A stretch of 64,000 nt of DNA. It comes from Cupriavidus taiwanensis LMG 19424 (GTDB lineage: Bacteria; Pseudomonadota; Gammaproteobacteria; Burkholderiales; Burkholderiaceae). Under the pieces are notes generated by a model. That model searched no databases, was not told where the DNA came from, and worked only from the letters and a program-made list of their open reading frames with translations. Shown one piece after another: positions 44,576 to 53,266 of the stretch. Location: contig NC_010530.1 in NCBI RefSeq assembly GCF_000069785.1, forward strand, positions 924,001-988,000, read 5' to 3'. A program made the position numbers and the translations under genes. The number at the start of each line of letters is the position of its first letter. Position 1 is the first letter of the stretch.

Positions 44576-45970
44576 TCAGCGCAGCTGCTGCGCGGCCACG
44601 CCGGCTTGCAGCGCGGCGCCGGCCTTCTTCTGGCGCACCAGGTAGCTCACGCCGAGCACCGCCAGCCACACCGGGATCAGGTACACCGAGATGCGCAGGC
44701 CTTCGGTCAGGTACATCACCACCAGGATGCCGGCCAGGAACACCAGGCACAGGTAGTTGGTGAGCGGATAGCCCCAGCTCTGGAACGCCGTGGCCTGGCC
44801 GGCCTTGCGCTTGTCGGCGCGGAACTTCAGGTGGATCAGGCTGATCATGGCCCAGTTGATGATCAGCGCCGATACCACCAGCCCCATCAGCAGCTCGAAG
44901 GCCTTGCCCGGCATAAAGTAGTTGATCACCACGCAAGCCGCGGTGGCCACCGCCGAGAAGGCCAGCGCCGTCAGCGGGATGCCGCGCTGGTTGACCTTCA
45001 GCAGCGCCTTGGGCGCATTGCCCTGCCTGGCCAGGCCGTACAGCATGCGGCTGTTGCAATACACGCCGCTGTTGTAGACCGACAGCGCCGCGGTCAGCAC
45101 CACCACGTTCAGCACATTGGCCACCCAGTTGCTGTTCAGCGCGTGGAAGATGAGCACGAACGGGCTGCCGCCGGTGACCACGTTCTCCCACGGGTACAGC
45201 GACAGCAGCACAGCCAGCGCGCCCACGTAGAAGATCAGGATGCGGTAGATCACCTGGTTGGTGGCCTTGGGGATGGTCTTCTCGGGCGAGTCCGCCTCGG
45301 CCGCGGTGATGCCCACCAGCTCCAGGCCGCCGAACGAGAACATGATCACCGCCATCGCCATCACCAGGCCGCCCATGCCGTTGGGGAAGAAGCCGCCGTG
45401 CTGCCACAGGTTGGCCACGCTGGCCTGCGGGCCGGCATTGCCGGACAGCAGCAGGTAGCCGCCAAAGCCGATCATGCCGATGATCGCCGCGACCTTGATG
45501 ATCGAGAACCAGAATTCCATCTCGCCGAAGGACTTGACGCTGGCCAGGTTGATCGCATTGATGATGACGAAGAACGCCAGCGCCGAGACCCAGGTGGGAA
45601 TCTCGGGCCACCAGTACTGCACGTAGATGCCGACGGCGGAAAGCTCCGCCATGCTCACCAGGATGTACAGCACCCAGTAGTTCCACCCCGAAAGGAAGCC
45701 GGCGAAGTGGCCGCAGTACTTGTCGGCAAAGTAGCTGAACGAGCCGGCGACGGGCTCGTCCACCACCATCTCGCCGAGCTGGCGCATGATGAAGAACGCC
45801 ACGATGCCGGCGATCGCATAGCCCAGCAGGACCGAAGGCCCCGCCATCTTGATGGTCTGGGCGATGCCCAGGAAAAGTCCGGTGCCGATGGCGCCGCCCA
45901 GGGCGATCAGCTGGATGTGCCGGTTCTTCAGCCCGCGCTTGAGCGTGCCGTCATTGTTGCTGGAATGCAT
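44576..45970 (-). CDS. Amino acid permease, AroP/APC superfamily
   Basis: 464 residues with 12 hydrophobic segments. It opens LKRGLKNRHIQLIALGGAIG followed by TGLFLGIA, the APC signature, and has AGSFSYFADKYCGHFAGFLS and the substrate-gating VKSFGEMEFWFSIIKV. AGAGGAAA precedes ATG 45970. Placed between hppD and tyrB, it probably imports tyrosine or phenylalanine (inference from context; ProY/AnsP-like substrates cannot be ruled out). Confidence 0.9.
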   Translation of the reverse strand: MHSSNNDGTLKRGLKNRHIQLIALGGAIGTGLFLGIAQTIKMAGPSVLLGYAIAGIVAFFIMRQLGEMVVDEPVAGSFSYFADKYCGHFAGFLSGWNYWVLYILVSMAELSAVGIYVQYWWPEIPTWVSALAFFVIINAINLASVKSFGEMEFWFSIIKVAAIIGMIGFGGYLLLSGNAGPQASVANLWQHGGFFPNGMGGLVMAMAVIMFSFGGLELVGITAAEADSPEKTIPKATNQVIYRILIFYVGALAVLLSLYPWENVVTGGSPFVLIFHALNSNWVANVLNVVVLTAALSVYNSGVYCNSRMLYGLARQGNAPKALLKVNQRGIPLTALAFSAVATAACVVINYFMPGKAFELLMGLVVSALIINWAMISLIHLKFRADKRKAGQATAFQSWGYPLTNYLCLVFLAGILVVMYLTEGLRISVYLIPVWLAVLGVSYLVRQKKAGAALQAGVAAQQLR

Positions 45971-46151
45971 GCAGTGTTTCCTCTACCCATTCTCATGGAA
46001 TGCGGGCCCGCGTCTCTGGCTGTTGTTGAGTCGGACGCTTGGGCCTGGGGGTCGTCGCCCCGCGCGCGGCAGGGTGTCTGCCGCGCGGGGCGTGCGCGTT
46101 GCCGGACCGGCGCGCCGACGAAGGCGGCCGGTCAGGGAAAGCCGATGCCGG

Positions 46152-47231
46152 TCAGGCCTCGACCTTGAGCGTGCCGCGTTCGATCTGGTCGCGTTCCAGC
46201 GACTCGAACAGTGCCTTGAAGTTGCCTTCGCCGAAGCCTTCGTCGCCCTGGCGCTGGATGAACTCGAAGAACACCGGGCCGAGCGCGGTCTTGGAGAAGA
46301 TCTGCAGCAGCAGACGGGGCTTGCCGCCTTCCGTGGTGCCGTCCAGCAGGATGCCGCGCGACTTCAGTTGCTCGACGGGCTGGCCGTGGCCGGGCAGGCG
46401 GGTGTCGAGCGCCTCGTAGTAATAGTCGTTCGGCGCGGTCATCAGCGGCACGCCGGCCAGTTGCAGGCGGTCGATGACTTCGATCAGGTTGTCGGTCAGG
46501 AAGGCGATGTGCTGGATGCCCTCGCCGTTAAAGGCCATCAGGAATTCTTCGATCTGGCCGGCGCCCTTGGACGATTCCTCGTTCAGCGGAATGCGGATTT
46601 TACCATCCGGCGCGGTCATGGCCTTGGAGGCCAGGCCGGTGTACTCGCCCTGGATGTCGAAGTAGCGGATTTCGCGGAAGTTGAAGAGCTTTTCGTAGAA
46701 ATTGGCCCAGTAAGCCATGCGGCCACGGTAGACGTTGTGGGTCAGGTGGTCGATCAGCTTGAGGCCGTGGCCGACCGGGTGGCGGTCGACGCCCTCGATG
46801 AACTCGAAGTCGATGTCATAGATCGACTTGCCTTCCTCGAAGCGATCGATCAGGTACAGCGGGGCGCCGCCGATGCCCTTGATCGCCGGCAGGCGCAGCT
46901 CCATCGGGCCCGTCGGAATCTCGACCGGCTGCGCGCCCAGCGCCAGCGCGCGGGCATAGGCCTTGTGGGAATCCTTGACGCGGAAAGCCATGCCGCAGGC
47001 GCTCGGGCCGTGCTCCGCGGCAAAGTAGGCGGCGTGGCTGTGCGGCTCGCGGTTGACGATGAAGTTGACTTCGCCCTGGCGGTACAGCAGCACATCCTTG
47101 GAGCGGTGCTTCGCCACCAGGGTGAAGCCCATCTGCTCGAACAGGGGCTCGAGCACATTGGGCGTGGGCGAGGCGAATTCCACGAATTCGAAGCCCATCA
47201 GCTGCATCGGATTGTCAAACAGGTCGGCCAT
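46152..47231 (-). CDS. hppD: 4-Hydroxyphenylpyruvate dioxygenase
   Basis: 359 residues. The iron ligands are His in [14 protein letters not shown], His in [14 protein letters not shown] and Glu in [20 protein letters not shown]. The product-orienting C-terminal helix ([13 protein letters not shown]) is present. It turns 4-hydroxyphenylpyruvate into homogentisate. The next steps (hmgA, fahA) are not in this window. Divergent from the Lrp/AsnC gene, which is the likely regulator. Confidence 0.95.
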   Translation of the reverse strand: MADLFDNPMQLMGFEFVEFASPTPNVLEPLFEQMGFTLVAKHRSKDVLLYRQGEVNFIVNREPHSHAAYFAAEHGPSACGMAFRVKDSHKAYARALALGAQPVEIPTGPMELRLPAIKGIGGAPLYLIDRFEEGKSIYDIDFEFIEGVDRHPVGHGLKLIDHLTHNVYRGRMAYWANFYEKLFNFREIRYFDIQGEYTGLASKAMTAPDGKIRIPLNEESSKGAGQIEEFLMAFNGEGIQHIAFLTDNLIEVIDRLQLAGVPLMTAPNDYYYEALDTRLPGHGQPVEQLKSRGILLDGTTEGGKPRLLLQIFSKTALGPVFFEFIQRQGDEGFGEGNFKALFESLERDQIERGTLKVEA

Positions 47232-47421
47232 GGCTTTCTCGGTAAGAACGTAGGGGCGGGAAATAATATTGTGGCTTCAGCACTTGCTTGCGCAGTCGCG
47301 CCGGGGCCAGCCGGCGCGGCACCAGACCCTTGGCTGCAGGGGTTTGCGGTGCGCTTGCTTGGGATGCAGTGTATATTCGGGGCGGCAAAATTGGATTTCG
47401 TAAAACAGGCAGGGAAACCCT

Positions 47422-47441
47422 AGATTATGAAATCTGATTTC
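47422..47441. promoter_or_regulatory. Overlapping dyads in the hppD-lrp intergenic region
   Basis: AGATT-ATGA-AATCT (47422-47435) overlaps GAAATC-T-GATTTC (47429-47441). They lie 28 bp before the Lrp start and about 190 bp upstream of hppD, in an AT-rich stretch. This is a candidate binding site for the adjacent Lrp-type regulator. Confidence 0.5.
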
Positions 47442-47468
47442 CTGAATACGTGAGATGAGGAAACCGAA

Positions 47469-47942
47469 GTGCAATCAATCGAGCTGGACCGCACCGATCG
47501 CCGCTTGCTCGGGGTGCTGCAGGAGAACGGGCGGGCATCCAACCTGGAACTGGCCGAGGCCATCGCGCTGTCGCCGGCGCAGACATTGCGGCGCCATCGC
47601 CGGCTGGAAGAGGCCGGGCTGGTCAAGCGCTACGAGGCGCGCCTGGACGCCGCGGCGCTGGGCTTCGGCGTGGTGGCCTTCATCCATGTGACGATGGAGC
47701 GGGGGCATATCCGCGACTTGTCCAATTTCAAGCGGCTGGTGGCGGAATTGGCGCAGATCCAGGAGTGCTTCTCGGTGACGGGCGATATCGACTACGTGCT
47801 GAAGGTGGTTGCCCGCGACCTGAAATCGCTGTCGGATTTCCTGCTGGATACGCTGATGCGGATCCCCGGCGTCAGCGGCGTGAAGTCGAGCGTGTGCCTG
47901 GACGAGATCAAGTGCACCAGCGCGGTGCCGATGGAACCCTGA
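47469..47942 (+). CDS. Lrp/AsnC-family regulator
   Basis: 157 residues. The HTH is LDRTDRRLLGVLQENGRASN followed by LELAEAIALSPAQTLRRHRR. The C-terminal AsnC ligand domain contains QECFSVTGDIDYVLKVVARD. The start is GTG at 47469, supported by GAGG eight bases upstream. Divergent from hppD, so control of aromatic amino acid degradation is likely. Confidence 0.9.
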   Translation: MQSIELDRTDRRLLGVLQENGRASNLELAEAIALSPAQTLRRHRRLEEAGLVKRYEARLDAAALGFGVVAFIHVTMERGHIRDLSNFKRLVAELAQIQECFSVTGDIDYVLKVVARDLKSLSDFLLDTLMRIPGVSGVKSSVCLDEIKCTSAVPMEP

Positions 47943-47952
47943 AGCGGGCGAG

Positions 47953-50037
47953 TCAGTCCTCGGGCGGCTCGATGCGGTCGCACTGCACATTCATTGCGCG
48001 ACAGATCGCGCACCACGATGCGTGCGCGCCGGGGGCGGCGTGGCAGCCGGTACTGTCGCCGCCAACCGTGCCGGGGGACTCCGCCATGTCTTGCCCGCGA
48101 GCGTGGCCGCGCGGTTCGGGGGCTTGTACTCCGGACGGCTGATGCCTGCCGGCGCAAGCCTGTGACACGGCGGCGTCGAGGGCCTGCAGACCGACCGGCT
48201 TGACCACCACGGCATTCATGCCGGCGGCCATGGCCGCGACGTGGTCGCCGGCTACGGCACTGGCGGTGCAGCCGATGATGGGCACGCGGCGATGGGCATC
48301 GCGGCGCGCCCGCACCGCACGCGTAAAGGCAAGGCCGTCCATCACCGGCATGGCGCAGTCGCAAACGATCACGTCGAAGCTGGCACGGTCCAGCTCGGCC
48401 AGGCCTTCGCGCCCATCGCACGCGGTGGTCACACGGTGGCCCAGGTGTTCCAGCTGGCGATGCAGCAGCAGGCGGTTGGGCGCGTGGTCGTCGATCACCA
48501 GGATGCTGGCCGCGCGCCGCGGGCAACCGGACATGGGGGGCGGCGGCGCCGGTTCGGCTGGCTGCGCCGCGCTGGCGATCGCCAGCGGCAGCGACACCAC
48601 CACGCGCGTGCCGCGGCCTGGCTGGCTGGTCAGGGTGATACGGCCGCCCATGGCCTTGGCCAGGCGCCGGCAGATGGCCAGGCCCAGCCCGGTGCCGCCA
48701 GCATGGCTGCGCGCGCATCCGTGCACCTGCTCGAACGGCTGGAACAGCCGGGCCTGGGCCTCGAACGGAATGCCGATGCCGGTGTCGGAAACGGTCAGTA
48801 TCACGTCCTGGATGCCATCGCCGGTCGACTGCGCGTCCAGCCGGACGTGGACCGTGCCGCTGTCGGTAAAGCGCACGGCATTGGACACCAGGTTGGCCAG
48901 GATCTGCCGGAACCGCAGCGCATCGACCTGATGCAGCGGCGCCAGCGCGGCGCTGACGCCACTGGTCAGGGGCAGGCCTTTCTGCGCGGCGCCGGGGCCG
49001 AAGATCAGCAGGGTATCGTCGACCAGGCCTGGCAGCGACGTCGGTGCCGGGTGGATGCGGAACTTGCCCGCTTCCAGCTTGGACAGGTCGAGGATGTCGT
49101 CGATCAGCGCCAGCAGCCCCACGGCCGACTTGTGCGCGGTCAGCAGTTGCAGCCGTTGCTCGTCCGGCAGCAGGCTCTGCGCCAGCGTCAGCTCGAGCAT
49201 GCCGGTGATGGCATTCATGGGCGTGCGGATCTCATGGCTGACCGACGCCAGGAAGGCCGACTTGGCGCGGTTGGCGGCTTCGGCCTCGGTCTTGGCCTGC
49301 GCCAGTTCGGCCAGCATCTCGTGCCGTTCGGTCAGGTCGACGCAGCCGCCGGCCAGCCCCTTGACGGTGCCGTCGGCACCGCGCAGCGGGGTCAGCCAGT
49401 TCAGCACATGCAGCGTGCGGTCGCCCAGGCGCAGGCACCGGTCCGCGTGCAGCGGCGCGCCGTCCGCGATGACCTGGCGGTAGTCGCGAGCCAGTTCGGC
49501 CATGTCGGTGGCAAGCGGGTGTGCCGACAGCACGGCGTCCAGCGGCTGTCCCAGCAGGCTGCCACGCGTGGCGCCCAGCAGTTCTTCATAACTGCGGTTG
49601 CAGGCGACGAGCCGCAACGCCGCATCGCGCAGGTAGACCGGCTGCGGAATGCCGTCGAGCAGCGCGGTCTGGATGGCGACACAGTCTTGCAGGGCAGTCT
49701 CGGCGGCGCGGCGCCGCCGCACCTCGCGGTACAGCGCAATGATCCAGGCCAGCAAGCAGGGCGTGACAGCACAGAGTACGACGGTGCACCAGCCCAGCAG
49801 GTGCGCATGGGTATCGGGTGCCGGCGCCTGGGCGGACGCTGGCACGGTTGCAGCCAGCGCAGCAGTGACGGCGCCATGCGACAGGCCGATGGCGAGTGCC
49901 ATGGCACCGGCACGCCGCCGCGCACGCGCGCTCGGGCGAACCCATGCCAGGCGGCCGGCGGGTTGGGTGGGACCGACAGCGCGAAGCGGACGTGTCGGCG
50001 CGGGTGGCTGAACAGAAGCGGGCGGGCGGAACGGCAA
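47953..50037 (-). CDS. Hybrid sensor histidine kinase (PAS-HisKA-HATPase-REC), start uncertain
   Basis: Up to 694 residues. After a basic N-terminus come two hydrophobic stretches, the second being WCTVVLCAVTPCLLAWIIAL. Then follow a PAS domain (LLDGIPQPVYLRDAALRLVA), HisKA with FLASVSHEIRTPMNAITG (His near residue 268), HATPase (ILANLVSNAVRF, GTGLGLAICRRLAKAMGG) and a receiver domain with the phospho-Asp in VIVCDCAMPVMDG. No HPt domain follows. A TTG start at 50037 gives the longest product; ATG 49902 would remove 45 Pro/Arg-rich residues. Neither has a clear ribosome binding site. Divergent from its likely response regulator. Confidence 0.88.
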   Translation of the reverse strand: MPFRPPASVQPPAPTRPLRAVGPTQPAGRLAWVRPSARARRRAGAMALAIGLSHGAVTAALAATVPASAQAPAPDTHAHLLGWCTVVLCAVTPCLLAWIIALYREVRRRRAAETALQDCVAIQTALLDGIPQPVYLRDAALRLVACNRSYEELLGATRGSLLGQPLDAVLSAHPLATDMAELARDYRQVIADGAPLHADRCLRLGDRTLHVLNWLTPLRGADGTVKGLAGGCVDLTERHEMLAELAQAKTEAEAANRAKSAFLASVSHEIRTPMNAITGMLELTLAQSLLPDEQRLQLLTAHKSAVGLLALIDDILDLSKLEAGKFRIHPAPTSLPGLVDDTLLIFGPGAAQKGLPLTSGVSAALAPLHQVDALRFRQILANLVSNAVRFTDSGTVHVRLDAQSTGDGIQDVILTVSDTGIGIPFEAQARLFQPFEQVHGCARSHAGGTGLGLAICRRLAKAMGGRITLTSQPGRGTRVVVSLPLAIASAAQPAEPAPPPPMSGCPRRAASILVIDDHAPNRLLLHRQLEHLGHRVTTACDGREGLAELDRASFDVIVCDCAMPVMDGLAFTRAVRARRDAHRRVPIIGCTASAVAGDHVAAMAAGMNAVVVKPVGLQALDAAVSQACAGRHQPSGVQAPEPRGHARGQDMAESPGTVGGDSTGCHAAPGAHASWCAICRAMNVQCDRIEPPED

Positions 50038-50398
50038 GCGGGTTGGCGAGGTCAGTAAGGTGTCTTCACTCTAGGGGTGCCGACCCGCCATCTCATTAGG
50101 ATGAATCTGAAATTGATACTGAAATTTCGAAATCGGGGACGCTTCGCTGCCTGTCGCGTCACATATCGAACACAATCTGAGCCCACCTTGCCGGGCTTGT
50201 CGATGCATGCCGGCGGCCGTGCAAATCAGCACGTTTGCCGTGCATCACATGGAACGGCGCTCCCGCATCGACCGGCGCGGCCTTTCGGAAGAAACCACCC
50301 GTGCCTCGGAAATTTCTGGTTTCTTGGGACGCAAATGCTTAGCACAATGATGTGCCGCGGTCGCGCGGAAGACGCGATGTTTGCAACGGAGTACAAGC
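50038..50398. other. AT-rich divergent promoter region of the phosphorelay genes
   Basis: 361 bp with clearly lower GC around 50100-50170 (AATTTCGAAATC-type runs). It should hold the promoters of the hybrid kinase and the response regulator. No open frame of note; no single convincing operator could be picked. Confidence 0.5.
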
Positions 50399-51022
50399 TT
50401 GACCACCATCCTGATCGTCGATGACCACCCGCCCGTGCGCGCCGTGCTCAAGACGCACTTTTCCCAGGTACTGGGCATCACCCACGTACTGGAGGCCGAC
50501 AATGGCCAGGCAGCCATCGAGATCGTGCGTCAATACCTGCCCGACGTGGTCATCCTGGATCTGGATATTCCCAAGATCAACGGGCTAGACGTGATTCCGC
50601 GCCTCAAGGCCAGCCATCCCGCGGTGCGCATCCTGGTGATCTCTGGCCAGGACCAGAACGCCTTCGCGCCGCGCGCGCGCCATGCCGGCGCCCATGGCTT
50701 CGTCAGCAAGACGCAGGAACTGGCCGAGATCGTGCGGTGCACGGAATCGGTGCTGGCGGGCTACACCGTGATGCCGGAGATCGATCACGGCAAGTCCGGG
50801 CTGGCTGACGAAGCCGAGCGACTCGCTTCGCTGTCGGACAAGGAACTGGTGGTCATGCAGATGCTGGCCAAAGGCATGTCGAACAAGGAAATCGGCCAGG
50901 TACTGTTTATTTCCAACAAGACCGTAAGCACGCACAAGACCCGGGTCATGGAGAAACTGGGGGCAAAATCGATTGTCGATGTCATCGATTTTGCGCGGCG
51001 CCACCATATTGCGGTGGGATAG
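50399..51022 (+). CDS. Response regulator, NarL/LuxR (EvgA/BvgA-like) type, TTG start
   Basis: 207 residues. The start is TTG at 50399, chosen because GGAG lies seven bases upstream and the receiver then begins directly (MTTILIVDDHPPVRAV). The phospho-acceptor is the Asp in VVILDLDIPKINGLDV, and VISGQD and VSKTQE complete the receiver. The LuxR HTH is LSDKELVVMQMLAKGMSNKE followed by IGQVLFISNKTVSTHKTRV. With the flanking hybrid kinase and HPt protein it forms a BvgAS/EvgAS-like relay. The downstream HPt gene starts 1 bp after its stop. Confidence 0.92.
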   Translation: MTTILIVDDHPPVRAVLKTHFSQVLGITHVLEADNGQAAIEIVRQYLPDVVILDLDIPKINGLDVIPRLKASHPAVRILVISGQDQNAFAPRARHAGAHGFVSKTQELAEIVRCTESVLAGYTVMPEIDHGKSGLADEAERLASLSDKELVVMQMLAKGMSNKEIGQVLFISNKTVSTHKTRVMEKLGAKSIVDVIDFARRHHIAVG

Positions 51023-51023
51023 C

Positions 51024-51797
51024 ATGGACGACGCCCAAGCGCAATCCCGCCCGATGGCCGTGTTGCTGGCACCGGAGTCTGACCCGGCTTGGCAGGCGGA
51101 CGCCGCGCGGATCCTGCGTGACCTCGGCTTTGTGGTGCAGTCCGTTGTCGGCGCGCCCGGGGCCGATATGACCGCCATGGCCGACCTGGTGCTGGCGAGT
51201 GCCGCCGCGGGCGTCCCTTCGTCCGTGATGCACGCATGGCGTGCCCGCGGCGCGGTCTGCGCGCTGGTGTTGACGCCGGGCGCGCCGCCAGCGGCGGGCG
51301 CAGGCCCCGAGGTGGCCGGCTTGCGTGCGCCGGTCACTGAAGCCGCGTTGCTCGCCATGCTGGCCGGCCAGCACTACGTGGCGCTGTCCGCGCGCGAGGC
51401 CGAGGGTATCGGCCGGGCCATTGCCGCGCAAACCTTCGGCAATCCGGCCTTTGCCGACGAACTGTTGCAGGCGCTAGTGACCTCGACCCGCGACGACTTG
51501 GCGCAGCTGCGCCAGGCCGGCCCCGACCTGGAGCGGCTCCGGGCCGTCGCGCACCGGCTCAAGGCTTCGGCCCACTATGTCGGTTGCCATGTGCTGCGGC
51601 TGATGGCACAGCGGCTGGAGCATGCCGCCCGCGATGGCGATGCGGCCGTGGCCGCGTCGCTGGCGACGATCGTTGCGCCAACGGTGGCACGGCTATTGAG
51701 CCTGCTGGCCGGCCTGTCTTGCGCAAACCCTGCCGAAAGCTCCCCGGAAAATAAATACAGCGGGAATACACCGAATTGGCGCCATGGCGGTGCTTGA
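51024..51797 (+). CDS. HPt-domain phosphotransfer protein with degenerate receiver-like N-domain
   Basis: 257 residues. The HPt helix bundle lies in the C-terminal half, with AVAHRLKASAHYVGCHVLRL carrying the phospho-accepting His at residue 177. The N-terminal 110 residues (MAVLLAPESDPAWQADAARI, then GFVVQSVVGAPGADM and CALVLTPGAPPA) follow the beta-alpha rhythm of a receiver, but the acidic pocket and conserved Lys are not evident, so a pseudo-receiver is inferred. It starts 1 bp after the response regulator stop and supplies the HPt step that the hybrid kinase lacks. Confidence 0.82.
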   Translation: MDDAQAQSRPMAVLLAPESDPAWQADAARILRDLGFVVQSVVGAPGADMTAMADLVLASAAAGVPSSVMHAWRARGAVCALVLTPGAPPAAGAGPEVAGLRAPVTEAALLAMLAGQHYVALSAREAEGIGRAIAAQTFGNPAFADELLQALVTSTRDDLAQLRQAGPDLERLRAVAHRLKASAHYVGCHVLRLMAQRLEHAARDGDAAVAASLATIVAPTVARLLSLLAGLSCANPAESSPENKYSGNTPNWRHGGA

Positions 51798-51949
51798 TTA
51801 TTCTGGTGCAATTGGCGAAATATGGCGCGCATTATTGATTATCAGGAATAAAGCTCGCCGACTTATCTCTTTCGGGACTGGGTAAATGCCCGGATGCAGC
51901 CAGGCCTTTGCTGGCACTGGCTTCGGGCATTCGCGGGAGGAGGGCAAGG

Positions 51950-52456
51950 ATGGCCCATATCATGGCGTCAATGCCGGATTCGGCGTTCTATTTCCACCTG
52001 GCCGCGGTGGCGCTATTGCTGCTGGGGTTGGCTGCGTTCCGCGCGGTGGCCTATGTCATGGCGTCGCCGCATGGGCGTCCTGAGCGCGCCCGGCGCATGC
52101 TGCTGGTCAGTACCGGGCGCGTGCTGGCGGTTGGCGCCATCTGGACCGCCATCGTCTACGGCCATGGGGTCACCGAGCGGGCCGGCGCGCATAACTGCCG
52201 CCGGGTTGCGGCGATCGATGCCGCCGCCCGGTACGCCGCCGAATACTGCTACCTGGGCGGCGAGCGGATACTGCTGCGGATCTACGGCGTCGAACGTGAT
52301 CGGGTGCTGGCCCATCGCACCTTCACCAGTGCGGGGCCGGTGCGGCTCAGCTGGGACGGACAGGCCGTAGTGTTCGACCCGGCCGCGCCAGGCCGCAAGG
52401 GCCGGCTGGCATTGCCGCCCGCCTTGCACGAGCGGCTGCTGGCGCGGCTGCCTTGA
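51950..52456 (+). CDS. Small membrane protein of unknown function
   Basis: 168 residues from ATG 51950, which has a strong GGAGGAGGG upstream. Two hydrophobic helices (FYFHLAAVALLLLGLAAFRA and LLVSTGRVLAVGAIWTAIVY) are followed by a soluble domain of about 90 residues (EYCYLGGERILLRIYGVERD, then RLSWDGQAVVFDPAAPG). No family is recognised. An 11-bp tandem repeat begins right after the stop codon. Confidence 0.65.
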   Translation: MAHIMASMPDSAFYFHLAAVALLLLGLAAFRAVAYVMASPHGRPERARRMLLVSTGRVLAVGAIWTAIVYGHGVTERAGAHNCRRVAAIDAAARYAAEYCYLGGERILLRIYGVERDRVLAHRTFTSAGPVRLSWDGQAVVFDPAAPGRKGRLALPPALHERLLARLP

Positions 52457-52532
52457 GGGTGTGGTGAGGGTGTGGTGAGGGTGTGGTGAGGGTGCGGTGA
52501 GGGTGCGGTGAGGGTGCGGTGAGGGTGCGGTG
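52457..52532. repeat. Seven-copy 11-bp tandem repeat
   Basis: The unit is GGGTGTGGTGA (three copies) then GGGTGCGGTGA (four copies, the last one base short). It sits between the stop codon of the small membrane protein and the end of the convergent TetR gene. The unit length is close to one helical turn. It has no flanking cas genes and no spacers. Confidence 0.9.
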
Positions 52533-52541
52533 GGCGCGCGG

Positions 52542-53153
52542 CTAGCGGACGGTCTGGCGCGGCTGCGCCAGCATGCGCGCCAGCAGCATGTCCAGGCCGT
52601 CGGGACGCGGCAGTTGCGCGATCAGCCAGCGCACGGCCTCGGACAGCTGCTGCGCATCGTAGTCCGGCGCGAAGCTGTGCAAGGTCGCGCCATGCAAGAA
52701 GCAGCGCAGCGCCAGCCATTCCGGCTGGGGCGCTGCGTCCGGTGGCTGGCCGAACAGACGCTGCGGCACCGCCGCCAGCGGCGCCTGCACGGCGCGGGCG
52801 AGGCGGACGTCGCCGCGCGTGGCCATCCACACCTCCAGGATCGCCAGCGAGGCATGCCGCTGCGGCCGGCTTGCCAGCACATGCAGCATCAGGTGCAGGC
52901 GAAGTGACGGGCTCAGCGGCCCGAGCGCGGCCAGGCGGGCAGTTTCGCGCTCCAGCAGCGAATCCAGCATGGCCGGCAGCAGGTCGTAGCGTCCTTCCGG
53001 AAAGTGGTGGCGCAGCGAGCCGCGGCTGGTGCCTGCCAGTTCGCACACGCGCGCTTCAGAAAAGGCGGCGTAGCCTTGATCGATGAGCAGGGTTGCGGCG
53101 GCGTCGATCAGTGACTGGCGGGTGCTTGCGCTACGTTCGGCTTGGCTGGGCAT
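52542..53153 (-). CDS. TetR-family regulator
   Basis: 203 residues. The HTH is AATLLIDQGYAAFSEARVCE followed by LAGTSRGSLRHHFPEGRYDL. The C-terminal ligand domain carries ILEVWMATRGDVRLARAV. Its target is not evident; the divergent neighbour region is only the patatin end, and the TetR-like palindrome at 59124 is far away. No partner gene is adjacent on the same strand. Confidence 0.88.
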   Translation of the reverse strand: MPSQAERSASTRQSLIDAAATLLIDQGYAAFSEARVCELAGTSRGSLRHHFPEGRYDLLPAMLDSLLERETARLAALGPLSPSLRLHLMLHVLASRPQRHASLAILEVWMATRGDVRLARAVQAPLAAVPQRLFGQPPDAAPQPEWLALRCFLHGATLHSFAPDYDAQQLSEAVRWLIAQLPRPDGLDMLLARMLAQPRQTVR

Positions 53154-53266
53154 GGGCCGGATTGTAGCAATCGCGCCGGGGCCGCTTGCGGTTCCCCGCG
53201 CGATGCAGCGCTTCCATCCGGCGAGGTGGGCCGGTGCGGTGCGCCCGCGGCAGGCTGGCGCAGCTT

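Noticed and set aside
52457..52532. CRISPR array
   Set aside because: Units are contiguous 11-mers without spacers and without cas genes.
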